Positions 46,185 to 57,249 of a stretch of DNA of 64,000 nt are shown in pieces (position 1 is the first letter of the stretch; every line of letters starts with the position of its first letter). This stretch comes from Hyaloperonospora brassicae (lineage: Eukaryota; Oomycota; Peronosporomycetes; Peronosporales; Peronosporaceae). The stretch covers positions 1 through 64,000 of the forward strand of contig CANTFL010001018.1 of assembly GCA_947650285.1 (NCBI GenBank), written 5' to 3'. The position numbers and the translations under genes were made by a program. Under the pieces are notes generated by a model, which was given only the letters and a program-made list of their open reading frames with translations, searched no databases and had not been told where the DNA came from.

Positions 46185-47533
46185 GGGCAGGAAGCCGTCA
46201 CGTGAATATGGTAAGGAGTTTGCTGCCCCTGAACTGTTGTATATATGTAAGCTGTGCCATCAGATTGTGGCTGTTGTAACCTGTGACTGCTTGATTGCAG
46301 TCATGATACTTTCCGTCCCCAGAAATTGTCCGCAAAGTAAAACTTGCCTCAACCGCAGCCGCGTCGCCCCGCGCGTCGGAGGAAGCATGGCATAGGCTAG
46401 ACCATTGCTACCGGACTCGGCGCGTTTGCAGCAACACATCCAGATCGACCATGGCTCGTGTCGTTGTCAACAAGTGGCGGCGTTCAACTGCCCCTGCTGT
46501 TTTTCTTGCCGGACGCAATCGCTGTTGAGACACAAAGTCCATCATTCCCGACGCTTGGACCATCGTGTCATCCTGGACACGTAAAGCATACGAACTGCTG
46601 TTAACGTGCGCTGGATGGACAAGGAAGAATGTCACACGTGCTCAGACGTGTGACATTTTGTCGAAAATTCTCACACTTGACCCATTGTCGTATTGTGCAA
46701 AAAAAACTTGCAGGCCGCGTCAAGAGTTTGGTGCGAGCACAGACCTCCCACCTCGCCACGCCGTACATCCCTCTGGTACGCAGTGCATATTCATATTGAC
46801 TGAAGGTGGGATTCTTCTAGGTCGCTTTTCTTGGAAAGCTACGAGTTCGAGGCAAACGAAGTCTCGCTCTTCGTCATGTGTGAAAGGATTACAACCTCAA
46901 TTTCGGGCATCTTCGCACATTATGGTCGCACGTTACTCCCAAAAGACTGTCCAACCGCGAAACAATTGCTGGACAAGCCAAAGCCTTCCATCAAACACGT
47001 TACGAGTCGACAAGTGCGTATGCATATCCGGCAAACCATCACGAAAATGAGGCTTTTCCAACGACCAACAACAACAGCAGCAGCAGCAGTGACTGTACAT
47101 ATAGATACATAGTACGGATCACGCCACCTCTGTAAGCGGAGTGGACGCGCGGCAACATGTCCACTGCTGCCGTGTTGGTGGTGCCTTCCCAGCTAAGCGC
47201 AGTCGAAAGCAGCAGGTAAGAGTGCTTGCTTCGAGCTTGTGTGCATTCCACGTGTGGAAACGCCGACCAGATACAACTTTCCCCTGCATCCCGCCGCATC
47301 TTCAAGCAGCGGCCATGCCCGAACTGTGCCATTGCGTCACGTGAATCGTCGGGACGAGACACGACTGCGTAGTATGTCAAAGGCGGTCCAAGTTGTTGTC
47401 ATGTGTTGAAGTGCTGCAGTAGGCCCTGTTTTGGGCACAGACAAAACCTGGTCGGACGAGCGGTTCGTCGTCTGTCGACGACTAATCGGCTTCCGTCGTG
47501 CGGCTATGCGCTTATAAGTGGCTCTAGCGCCAC
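46185..47533. other. Intergenic; one possible unidentified exon at about 46817-47112 (+)
   Basis: After a TTCTTCTAG acceptor-like site (46820) the plus strand reads LESYEFEANEVSLFVMCERI and on to QVRMHIRQTITKMRLF, stopping at 47112. It is a protein-like stretch, but no upstream exon or family could be assigned. A CAG/AAC microrepeat lies near 47066-47090. Nothing else is recognised. Confidence 0.3.
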
Positions 47534-48703
47534 GTGAGCAGTGACGAACATGACAATGCAGTGGCGCGAACAACAGGCAGTTCGATAGACAACGAACGAG
47601 GTCTGACATTCGACCGTTCGCCGCTTCCGGTTGTTCGGTTGCCTCTTCGTTCCATACTGAACCCCAGTCAGACGGTCCCACTCAGCCTTTCGTTGTCTCA
47701 ACCAGCGAGCGCCCCCACCTCGAAACGACGCCGAGCGTCGTCACTTTGGTGTCCGCCACACCACTTCCGCCCCCGACGTCGAGCCCACTGCCGCCCCCGC
47801 GCTGCACCGCTCGTCATGTCGTTCACGTCGCTCTGCGCGAGCCGTTCGCTGACGCCCGACGCCGTCCACGTGCACTCGAAGCTCCGCCGCAACTCACTCG
47901 TCAGCGACGTCGAAGACATTGCGCTACTGCGGGAGAAACTCACGCGGATCGCTGTTGGACGGCTTCGCGGCGCTCTCGTGCGCAGAGCTGAGGCTATCGC
48001 CAACGAAGCAGACGAAGCAGACGGAGCAGAGGAAGCAGACGGAGCAGAGGAAGAGACGGCGCGGATGTGTGGAAGCGGATGTGCGACGCATTCGCTGCTG
48101 CTGCCGGAGCGGTCGAGCACACCGCCGTCGTCTCCGCAGCCGCGCGACGTGCTGAAGAAGCAGCTGAAGCTCAAGCAGCACGTGGCTGACAGGCGGACGG
48201 TGTGTAGCAGCAATGGGGCGCAACAAGACGACGGAGGAGATGAGGCTCTGGTGGGTGTGGACGACGGGGAGGTCAGGTCGATGGACGACAGTGCAGAAGA
48301 TGACGCAGTCACTTCTCCATCTTGGAGCAGCGACAAGACGAACGCTCGAGCTCGACTGTCGACACCGGCCCATGTACGCATTCTCTCGCCGTTCAATGTG
48401 TTTCACAAGCACCCTGAAGGAGTGAGGAAGCGCAAATGCGTTGACGCTCCCCACGATGCTCTGGCCGACGACTCACGGGTGAGTCTGAAGAAAACGTCGA
48501 GTCAGATTAACATCTTGGTGACGTCGACAGGTACATTGTCACGCAGTAGCAGTACCGGTCAAGGGTTCTTGCAGACGTTTGCAGCTAGGCAAAGACTCGA
48601 GCAGGACCACGACATGGAAGACACGGGGTGTACAACGCAGCCGCAGTCACCGCAGAACGCACACTTTGGCAGCAAGCACGGTCAATTGTCAGCATGCTCT
48701 TGA
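47534..48703 (+). CDS. Hypothetical protein, Arg/Ser-rich with Glu/Ala repeats
   Basis: A 389-codon ORF with no domain I recognise. An internal Met at 47816 (MSFTSLCASRSLTPDAV) is an attractive alternative start, because a predicted helix follows (VEDIALLREKLTRIAVGRL). Then comes a short tandem repeat EADGAE (48010-48060) encoded by a GAAGCAGACGGAGCAGAG-type repeat. Later parts are low-complexity and charged, with KKQLKLKQHVADRR and a basic KHPEGVRKRKC that could be a nuclear localisation signal. The C-terminus may differ: another frame continues ALEDRYNPFIMDAPAPLTSW (to 48767). Coding character is moderate and function unknown. Confidence 0.5.
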   Translation: MSSDEHDNAVARTTGSSIDNERGLTFDRSPLPVVRLPLRSILNPSQTVPLSLSLSQPASAPTSKRRRASSLWCPPHHFRPRRRAHCRPRAAPLVMSFTSLCASRSLTPDAVHVHSKLRRNSLVSDVEDIALLREKLTRIAVGRLRGALVRRAEAIANEADEADGAEEADGAEEETARMCGSGCATHSLLLPERSSTPPSSPQPRDVLKKQLKLKQHVADRRTVCSSNGAQQDDGGDEALVGVDDGEVRSMDDSAEDDAVTSPSWSSDKTNARARLSTPAHVRILSPFNVFHKHPEGVRKRKCVDAPHDALADDSRVSLKKTSSQINILVTSTGTLSRSSSTGQGFLQTFAARQRLEQDHDMEDTGCTTQPQSPQNAHFGSKHGQLSACS

Positions 48704-48723
48704 GGATCGGTACAACCCATTTA

Positions 48724-49071
48724 TCATGGATGCGCCAGCGCCGTTGACAAGCTGGCTAGCTGGTTGACCAAATTGACGAGTTCCGGGAAGATGAGCAGGA
48801 TGCTACCGAGCGTTTGCAAGTGCAGGAGGATAAATTGTGCGTTTGAGTAGGGCAAGTGCGCATGCATGTCTGTCATGTCGTCAGTGACTGGCCACCTTTG
48901 CAATGCAGTAGTGCCACAGCGAGGTGGAGATGCCAGTTGGGGCATGATAGGATCAACGGAGCGCCAATGTGTAGTTGCAAGTGTGCGCTCTTTTGCCTTA
49001 TCGGTGGTCGGCATCAATGCGGCTGCAAACGATAGCAGGCAGAGGCTGTACAGCAGTCCCGATTCGCACAC
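48724..49071 (-). CDS. Doubtful small ORF with hydrophobic N-terminus
   Basis: 115 codons starting MCESGLLYSLCLLSFAAALM, a signal-peptide-like start, followed by a Pro/Thr-rich segment and a second hydrophobic stretch (FILLHLQTLGSILLIF). No RxLR, LxLFLAK or other effector motif and no family. It may be chance. Confidence 0.2.
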   Translation of the reverse strand: MCESGLLYSLCLLSFAAALMPTTDKAKERTLATTHWRSVDPIMPQLASPPRCGTTALQRWPVTDDMTDMHAHLPYSNAQFILLHLQTLGSILLIFPELVNLVNQLASLSTALAHP

Positions 49072-49248
49072 GTAGCAATCGCTTCACAGAGGAACTACTG
49101 CGGATGTAATCAACACGGTCTGATCGTTTGTACAGTAAGCTCTGATTTGCATTCCCGTCTTTGGCAACTATTGACCGCATGCTCAACACGTCGCAATCTC
49201 CACCTCACTGCGTCAAAACTGTGGCTTAACGGCCACAGGCGCAGCACT

Positions 49249-51765
49249 TCAGCTAAAATTGCCAAACTGATTGAATGCCTGTTGCTGTCGCTGCTGCTGC
49301 TGCTGCTGCGCCGATGCCATTCCGCCGAAACCACCTTGGCTCGCCATTCCACTTACGCCAGGCTGCTGCATGCCCATACCTGGCTGCTGCATACCCATAC
49401 CTGGCTGCTGCATGCCCATACCTGGCTGCTGCATACCCATGCCTGGTTGCTGCATACCCATGCCTGGTTGCTGCATACCCATCATACCTCCCATCATCGG
49501 TCGGTGATGAGCCACACTTCCTTGACCCATCTGGCCGAACGCGGCTTGCTGCTGCATCCCACTGTGACCCATACCCATACCGCCCGAGTAGCTCATTGCC
49601 CCCATGCTCATGTTCATACCGCCAGCGCCTCCCATTGCGGGCTTGCTGGGCAATCCAGCAAGAGTATCCAACCCGCTGAAACTATTGCTAGCGTTCGAGT
49701 GCTGGTAGTGCGGATGCTGACCAGGGTGATTCGCGCTGCTGCTGTTAGTGCCACTGGAGCTGCCCAAGTTGTTCAGATCGTAAAGCGACGAGCCAGCTCC
49801 CCACGCGTCGTCGCTCTTCTTCTCCTCAGGCTTCACAGCCGAGTTCGTTCGCGACTGACTCCCGCTGGGATTAAATGCCGACTGACCCGACGTTGCACCT
49901 TGCACGCCCATGCCGCCCTGACCAGGCTGCAGCCCACCGCTGTTCGTTCCACCGAACTGTCCAAACTGCTGCTGTTGCACGTTAAAAGCAGAAGCGGGTG
50001 GAGCCGGTGCGTTTGCTTGCTGACCGGGCACATTTGGAACCTGCTGAGATGGGGCTGTGGGGAACGCAGCAAACTGTGGAACCCCTTGCTGGGCAAAGCC
50101 GCTACTCCCAAATGGATCAAATGGGGCTTGCTGTTGAGGCTGCGTGGCGCCAAATGCATTGAACGACTGTTGTGGCGTACTTGCGGCATTGTCAAAAGCA
50201 GCAAACGATGCTGTTTGAGGCTGTGCAGCAGCATAACCACCAGGCGCCGGTGCAAACGGATCAAACGTGTTTGCTACAAGCAAAACATAAGTGTGAGCTA
50301 GTCAATTGCTTGTGTCATTCTATACGAAAAGAGATGCGGTAAGAAGACCATACCGGTGGCGACCACAGGCGCCGGGCTGAAGAAGTCTGCGTCCAGGAGG
50401 GATGGTTCTGCAGGGGGTGGTTTTACTGCAACCTTGCTCTTTGTCTCCTACAAACAAGCCATCCACCAGCGTGCGATCAGAACCACATCACGAACTACTG
50501 CAATCGAGCGACATACCTCTTTCTTCTTGGCAGCGGCCTTTCCTTTAGACGATGAAGCTCGTCGTTTGGGTCGCACCTCTTCTTCTGACTCTGAATCTTC
50601 ACTTTCGTCATCTGTCGCAAACCGCGTCAGCAAAAACACAACAGCAAGTATACCCGACGACGCACGAACAATCGCAACGTACCACGATCATCATCAACGG
50701 TGCGTGTAGAGTAGCTCTTCTCCTTTTCAGTGCTCTTCTTCGAGTCGCTAACACCATAGTCTCGAGTACCGCCGCCACCACTATACCCACCGCCACCACC
50801 ACTATACCCGCCGCCACCGCTGTATCCGCCACCACTGTAGCTGCTGGCGCTGCTGTTACTGTACCCACCTCCTCCGCTATAGCCTCCGCCATTTCTTTCC
50901 TCGCTGTAGTTGCTGCTACCAGCGTAACCTCCGCCTCCCATCCCGCCGCCAAGACCACTGCCAATGCCCACATACTTGTTGCGCAAACGCCCCGCCTTCT
51001 CACGTTCGGTGCGGATCATGTCATTGTCATTGAGCATGTCGACCAGTTGCTTGGCCTTGTCACGGACTACTCAGCAAACAAACAGTGACACGCTCAGCAC
51101 CCCACAGCAACAAAAGCAGCTCTCTACCCATCCTCGTATCCACGTTTGCTCGTCGCACCTCCATTGCCCCTGTCAACAGAGCCGTCGTGATACGAGAAGC
51201 CCGAGAGGTGGCGCAACTTAAACATGTGGTCGCGCGCATTCTCAATCACGCGTTCCGTGCCGTTTTTGATCAGGTGCTCCAGCAGACTCAGCGCCTTATA
51301 CACAGAGCGCCACTGTCGCCCTTCAGCATCCATAGCTTCCCAAATCTTGCGCGTAATGACTCCGTATGCCTCACTAGACAGTCAAAGAGCAGGGCACACG
51401 TGCTTAGTACACAGAGCCCAACCTAACGACACAAAACGCAGCCGCCGCGGCGAGCGTTTCGCCCCGTACAAGTCATAAGTGAGCTGCGACAGCTCGTTCA
51501 GCAACGTGCTCGACGCGCCCCAGTTCTTGTTCGACAGCGCCTCTTCGATCTTGCGCTCGACGTCTGTACCCATTTTGGCCTTCACGACACTTTTCCTAAA
51601 GGAAGCAGTAAAATGGACCGAAGGGGAACCCAACATAATGAATCCGTCAAGACGCTGAACGTGAGGGTACCGCTGCAAAGGATAACAATACAGAGACCGA
51701 CAGCCTTCGACAACGTACGCCTCGTCCATGACGTTCTTCAGCTTATCGAGCGCTAAGCGGTCCAT
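49249..51765 (-). CDS. Epsin-like clathrin adaptor with N-terminal ENTH domain
   Basis: Epsins bind phosphoinositides, clathrin and AP-2 and bend membranes at coated pits. Seven exons: 51765-51719, 51595-51470, 51373-51159, 51069-50686, 50611-50517, 50447-50354 and 50273-49249, 661 residues, all phases consistent. The ENTH domain (about 1-145) reads MGTDVERKIEEALSNKNWGA, EAYGVITRKIWEAMDAEG, YKALSLLEHLIKNGTERVIE and VRDKAKQLVDMLND. The linker is YSGGGG-rich (about 170-235), then an acidic patch (DDESEDSESEEE) and a KR-rich patch (RPKRRASSSKGKAAAKKK). The tail is Gln/Gly/Pro-rich with DPF motifs (TFDPFAP, PFDPFGSS), the AP-2-binding type, and six GMQQPGM heptads. A (GA)n tract lies just upstream of the start codon. 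Confidence 0.9.
49361..49486 (-). repeat. 21-bp minisatellite in the epsin tail (6 copies)
   Basis: Six near-identical units encoding GMQQPGM on the minus strand. They differ mainly at synonymous third positions. Confidence 0.9.
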
Positions 51766-51768
51766 GAT

Positions 51769-51820
51769 CTCTCTCTCTCTCTCTCTCTCTCTCGCTCTCT
51801 CTCGCTCTCTCTCTCTCTCT
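51769..51820 (-). repeat. (GA)n tract in the epsin 5' leader
   Basis: 52 bp of CT repeats on the plus strand with two CG interruptions, ending three bases upstream of the epsin ATG. It must lie in the 5' UTR or core promoter. Confidence 0.9.
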
Positions 51821-52014
51821 CGAGAAGTACGACGAAATGATTTTAGGCATAGGCGAACAAGGACTGCCGCAGGACTTGACGTTTGTATGCTGCTTTCGTG
51901 ATGTTCGCTCTCTTGTGGTCCACATGTTGGGGAACACGCGGACGACACGACAGCGCCAGTGTTTCCAACAAGCTTTTGGGCAGCGCACGCACTTGCAGTG
52001 TTTAGCGAGCTAAA

Positions 52015-52101
52015 CGTACTTGCGAACGACTTAAAACGAACTTGCGAACGACTTAAAACGTACTTGCGAACGACTTAAAACGTACTTGCAAAGGACTAAA
52101 A
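52015..52101 (+). repeat. 22-bp tandem repeat, 4 copies
   Basis: Units CGTACTTGCGAACGACTTAA plus AA, four in a row, the last diverged. It sits about 250 bp upstream of the epsin start. Confidence 0.85.
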
Positions 52102-53214
52102 CGCACGGACGAGGGACTACAACCGATATAACTTGTACCGCTCTTGGCGTGCAGATTACGGGCTGTTGAGATGCCCAAAAACCGGTACACCCCCACGATC
52201 GGCCCATGGCTTCAGTCGTAATCAGAACTTATAGCTGTCAAGAGATCACAAGTCGTGACAACGTATTATTTGGTTCTCCTCGATACCTCATGTGGACGCA
52301 CTTTAGAGCTTTATACGTCGCGCTCAAAGCAGCTCGATAGAGTGTCAACCCATCGTGCGTGTCTGATTGTAAGTAGGCACTGAAGTCGGCTTCGCCGCTA
52401 GCAGCGTTGTCAACAACGCCGGAGATGTGGTGGTGAAAATTGCAGTCCCGACGAAAGAGCTAGAGAAGCTGTCCACTGATCATTGATTGCTCTATTGTCC
52501 ATGATGATGATGGTCGGAAGCCAAAGGATTGAGAGGAAGTGATAGTGCAGTCAGAGCGGGACCATGCGGCTACAAAAGGAGTGCGAGTCGATCACTCATT
52601 CACACGACTCCTTTGATCGCTAGCTAGAGATTGTTACAATGAGACGGAAGGGTACTCTTTATCGTCTACGGACTCGCTTTCAAGCAGCGAGAACGCAACT
52701 GGAGGTCAACAAGAATTGATCTATTTGGGCTGCTGCTGACTACGCTTGTAGTAGAAAGCAGGTTGGAGTTGTGTCCGTCGCGCTCCGAAGCGTAGACGTG
52801 GGTGGGCACAGCAAGCCAAAGTTTGATCAACCTGACGAAACGGAAAACCCAACGAGACGACAGGCAATACGAAGGTATGCCCTTCCATGAGGCTCTACAG
52901 GCATAAAGCTCTGTCGGCTATTTGCTTCGGCTAAGCGGAATAATACTACGTGTCGTTCAGACCATATTACACAAGGCGATCGATTTGGGAAACGGAGGAC
53001 GGGACTCATAGGCAGACATCGAATCTGTTGCAGCCGTCAACAAGACCCTCGCTTTGAAAGGTGGCGTAAAGGGCGTATGGATGGTAACCTTTGAACCGGA
53101 ACAAGCAGGCTTTGGGTGCTACATGCGGGGTCACCGGCCTCAAGACCAGAACTTTTGACGCGACAAGTTGCTTGGTATTGCTGTGCGTGCTGGCGTCAAG
53201 GGCACGTTATGAAT
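52102..53214. other. Intergenic, degraded
   Basis: No intact ORF. A plus-strand trace at about 53030-53145 (VNKTLALKGGVKGVWMVTFE, GFGCYMRGHRPQDQNF) looks protein-like but is isolated and unidentified. Confidence 0.4.
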
Positions 53215-56200
53215 CTAAGCTTCGTAATAGCAGCGATCGCAAACGCGAACCGGCACATTGATGCCAAACTCCGGAATCGACTTGAACTTTTCTGAACAGC
53301 CTTCGCACACGAGAGCCCCACAACGGCGGCAATTATGCTGGTCACGATTTTGCTGCGCCTCGCTGGAAGAGGTTGAGTTCCACGTGAATGGCGAATCACA
53401 GCACATGCAGCGCGTTTTTGTGCTAAACGGTACCCACTGGGGTAGTTCAGGCTTGGCGCGTCGTGCGTCACGGACGATACGCAACGCGCTTAAATAATTA
53501 CGGCCCAGGTGGTCACTCAGCATGTTCTGCTGCACTGGAATGTGCGACAGTTCTCCGCACTTTCGGTCAACGTGTACAGCTTCGAAAACCCCTTTGTAGA
53601 AGTAAATGTGCGTCACTTTGCCAGGGATGTAAAGCTCCTTGGGGTCCTCGACCAAAGCCGTTGCTAAGTCTGCAATCACTTTTTCTTCCTCTTGGCGCTC
53701 TTTTGCGGATGGTTCAATCGCTTCATTTTCGCTTTTCTGTCCACCGGCCTTGTCGAGCTGGTCAATCAAATTCGTTCGCGTGAGTGTCCAGGACGACACG
53801 CCTTCCTCTGTACCACCTGCTTTTGCTACAGTGTCATCCGAGGCGGCTTCTTTGCGTGATCGATTCTCCTTCGTACCCTCGTCCGATTTGTCGTGGATCG
53901 TCAGTCTCCCCTTCCTCTGATTCGCCGCTTCCTTAGCCCATTCGCGATTTCTTGGCGCCCATAATGTCTTTGCTCGCTCCTTAAACGCTTCCAAATCTTC
54001 GTGTGCCGTGTCACGCCAACATCCTTTGAAGTTCTTGAGCTCATCAACAAGCTTCAAAACGTTGGATGCCTTGGCACGGGGCACGATATCGTCTCGGAGC
54101 ACGATTGAATGCACGAAGTTGTCACAGGACTCCGCGACCGTCAAATTCACGCAAGCAGGAACAGCGTATGCAAAACACTCGAGATCTTCAAACTCTTTCT
54201 GCAAGATCACCGACAGCAGTGCCGCGCAGCCAGCTCCCAGAGAGTGACCGGTAAATACAATGTGGTAGCCCTCGTTGTGCAACACACGCAGCGATTTGAC
54301 AATTCGTTCCTTGATCCACATAACAGCTTTCAGCATGCCGTTGTGTGCGAAAGCATCCACGAAACCACCGCTTGCTTCGCTTTGAGGCGCACCTGCTGAC
54401 GAAAGACCAATCTCTTCGGGAAAAGCCTGGATATCCGTCAAAGCATCTTGGACGGATTTCGAGCCCCGAATCACAAGAAGCGCCGTCTTATTGTCCTTGT
54501 TCCCCAGCAACGCAAAGGAAGGGTGCCGGACGTCTTGGTCTTGGACATGCACATAGATCAACGAGAATCCTTGCAGCCTGCTGATCCGCTGTATGTCTAA
54601 GACGTTGTGCTCGTAAATGCCGTGCAATGCGAGCGGAGCGTACTTGAGCATCTTCTGCAGCAGTGCGTCCGAGATTGGCTCACATCCACTATGGCTCACC
54701 TTCTCTCGTTCAGGTTCGGCGCCACGATCGCCACGATTCATTGCCATGAAGTAGTATATTCCAATAGCAGCGTCTTGAAATCCAAGATCATCCAAGTCGC
54801 CAAGCAGCCCTTTCAAGGTCGCAAAGGACTGCATGAACTCATTGCGCAAGATGAAACCAAGCAAACCAGCTCTGCCATATTTGCGCAGAAAGTCGGCACT
54901 GACAACAGCCATCTTAGCCGCTGCACCGATTGGAGCAGACTTGGCGGCGACGAGTGTGCCTTCAGCCGCACGCATGATTTTGTCAACAGCTGTGTCAGAA
55001 GATGTGCTATAGTACAAAATGAGCTTGTCGCCGAGGAAGTCATTCACGCGCTCAATGCGCCATTGAACCAATTGCTGATCCACTTTTTCCATCAGAATAA
55101 AGTGACAGTTTTGGCATAGCTTCGACGGCGTTGTATGTCCATACGCGCGGATGATGGCAACTTCCGGCAGATCGTCCCGGCAGAACGATTCAGCGCAGTA
55201 TCCACATTGGTAACGGAACTTCGTCATACCAAACTCAACATTGCATTCCTTGCAAACCTTGGACTCGGTAAGCTCTGGAGGAGCGACAGAGCTCACAATG
55301 TCATCTTTGCAGCATGTCACGAGTGAGCGGTGAAATGGTGACAGATCTGGAAACCGCTTCGATAACATGGACAACACCTCCACATTGCTTTCCCCGTCGA
55401 GCACCGCGTCATCGTGCCTTCGTTTTGTGTTGTCCTGTGGAAGAATAAGAGGCTCTGAAGACATCGCGGCCACAGTAGCTGCCTGCGCCATCTCAAACCC
55501 ACACAGAGACGCTTCCTTGATCGACTGCACCGTTCCATAGACTGCTTGCTTTGACGATGAACCCGCCAAGTTCATTGCCGACGACGGCAACGATAATGCG
55601 GCGGACGAGATCCTGTCGAAAAAGCTCCACGAGCTTGATGTTCCAGGAGACTCGGTCTGCGCCTTCTCGTCCGTTGACGCATCCAATGCGATTTCTTTGC
55701 GAAGGTCGTCATCTTTGCTCTGCTCACTCACTGTCACTCCGTCTATCGTCGCATCTTCCTGTTTCTCATCGTCCCCTCTGTCCTCCTCTTTGTCCTCACC
55801 GTTACGCGAAACAGCCGTCAAGCCCGTGGAGTTGCTCTCGCTCGTCTCGAAACGTTCTGCAGCCCCACACGCCGCTGCTTCGGTCGCATCCGCACTTTCT
55901 TCCTGCTGATCGATCTTCCGACCCATCCACACCCGCGTCCGGACAACGCTGGAACGCGTCATCGGGCCAAGCGTGGCCTGGAAGTTCTCTCCATACAGCC
56001 ACCCTTCTTCGTCGTAGTCTTGGCCCTTGTACACCTGCCACGCATAGCCCTTCTGCTCATCTTTACTACCACACGCCTCCTGTTGTGCAGTGCACCAGGC
56101 AGGCGGATCTTCTGCATGCAGCCGCGCGGTCCAGCCCTATGAAACCCATAATAAAAAACACACACAGTCGATAGTCAACATGTCAAGTTCCCATTCTCAC

Positions 56201-56325
56201 ATCCCAAAAAAACATTGCACAAGTCGGTCCGGCGGTTGACGTCGCCGCGAAACGACCAGTCGAAAGCAGCGACTCGAACGCACCACAAACGGATACCAGC
56301 GCTGGTTCTCGACCACCTCCGGCAT
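53215..56325 (-). CDS. DysF-FYVE-class 3 lipase-FYVE multidomain protein
   Basis: Two exons, 56325-56287 and 56136-53215, 986 residues. Exon 1 is only 13 codons (MPEVVENQRWYPF) and joins in frame to GWTARLHAEDPPAW, completing a DysF/peroxin-type motif that continues with AWQVYKGQDYDEEGWLYGEN. A disordered acidic region follows. A first FYVE-like finger at about 300-360 (CKECNVEFG, CGYCAESFC, CQNCHF) lacks the classic basic R(R/K)HHCR motif. The lipase-3 domain spans about 530-760: nucleophile elbow VFTGHSLGAGCA (about 645), acid in VLRDDIVPRA, and a possible His in LSDHLGRNY. The second FYVE finger (about 915-986) has CMCCDSPF, NRDQHNCRRCGALVCEGC and CDRCYYEA. It is probably a PI3P- or endosome-targeted lipid hydrolase. 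Oomycetes are known for many unusual FYVE combinations. The substrate is unknown. Confidence 0.88.
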
Positions 56326-57249
56326 GACGACGCACGACGGGAGCACGAGAGGTGTTAGACGTTGACAGTGCGTTGTCGTTGCCCGCTACACGAATAAAGA
56401 CGGACGAGTGTCGTTGTAGTGCTCTCTCTCTCTCTCTCTCTCTCTCTACAGTATGTGTTTCGATCTATGAATGTCCCTATCAATGGCCTCAGTGGGTGCC
56501 GTCTTCTCTGCGAGTTGCGACAGTGCCGTCGGTTTTCTCAGCAAATCCACTTCCGACGCTCGTCTCGATCATGTCGCACTGTGGTACTTTGTTCAGAGCA
56601 GGAGCGCATGATGTTATCCGACTCGCGTTGAGCGCTTCGCTGCTTGTCGAAGTTTCAGCAGAGTAAGACGTGCGATATGTTTCGCCTCAAGAGCTGCATC
56701 AATCGACAAGTCGATCACACGTGTGTCGCCCTCTTTCTGCTTCTATCACACTACGTGATCGTCAGCGACTGATCCATCGGTATGGCCGACTAGCGAGAAG
56801 CGAAAAGATCAGTGACACTGCTAGTCCAATTGTGTACGTACGTTGCTCACAGGACTCGCCAACGAGTGGCCTTTGTCTCCCGAAGCTTCACCCGTACAAC
56901 CACAAATGCAAAGCCGTGTCCAGTGAAAGTGATACGCTTATTCCATCCCAGTATGTTGCAGCGTAACGAGAAGGAGCAGACAACATACTTCGCTTCGCAC
57001 TTCGGTCGTCAATGCTCTTTGAAAAGTACTTACCGGTGGGGTGGAGCCTCGTTCATTGATTTTGCATCTCAGGTGCTTACTCCCTTTTCAGCGTACCGTC
57101 GTGCCAGCTCTGGTGTAGATGCCCCTATCGCGTTTACCGCTTCGTACGTCGCCAATGCATCTCGTTCAATCCATCTGTATCTGCTCAAATGCGTTGTAGC
57201 CAACGAGCTCGGCTGGTATCGACAACAGTACGGAACTAGAGGTTGACGA
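56326..57249. other. Intergenic with (CT)n at 56422-56447
   Basis: A 26-bp CT microsatellite lies about 100 bp upstream of the lipase start. Otherwise only short ORFs with no recognisable product. Confidence 0.5.

Noticed and set aside
47698..48396. 232-codon minus-strand Ser-rich ORF
   Set aside because: Complement of the plus-strand hypothetical ORF in biased GC-rich sequence; no start context or domain.
48724..49071. Secreted effector candidate
   Set aside because: Hydrophobic N-terminus only; no RxLR or EER motif, and coding status is doubtful.
49147..50301. 384-codon plus-strand ORF rich in His, Leu and Thr
   Set aside because: Antisense to the epsin tail; its repeats are the shadow of the GMQQPGM minisatellite.
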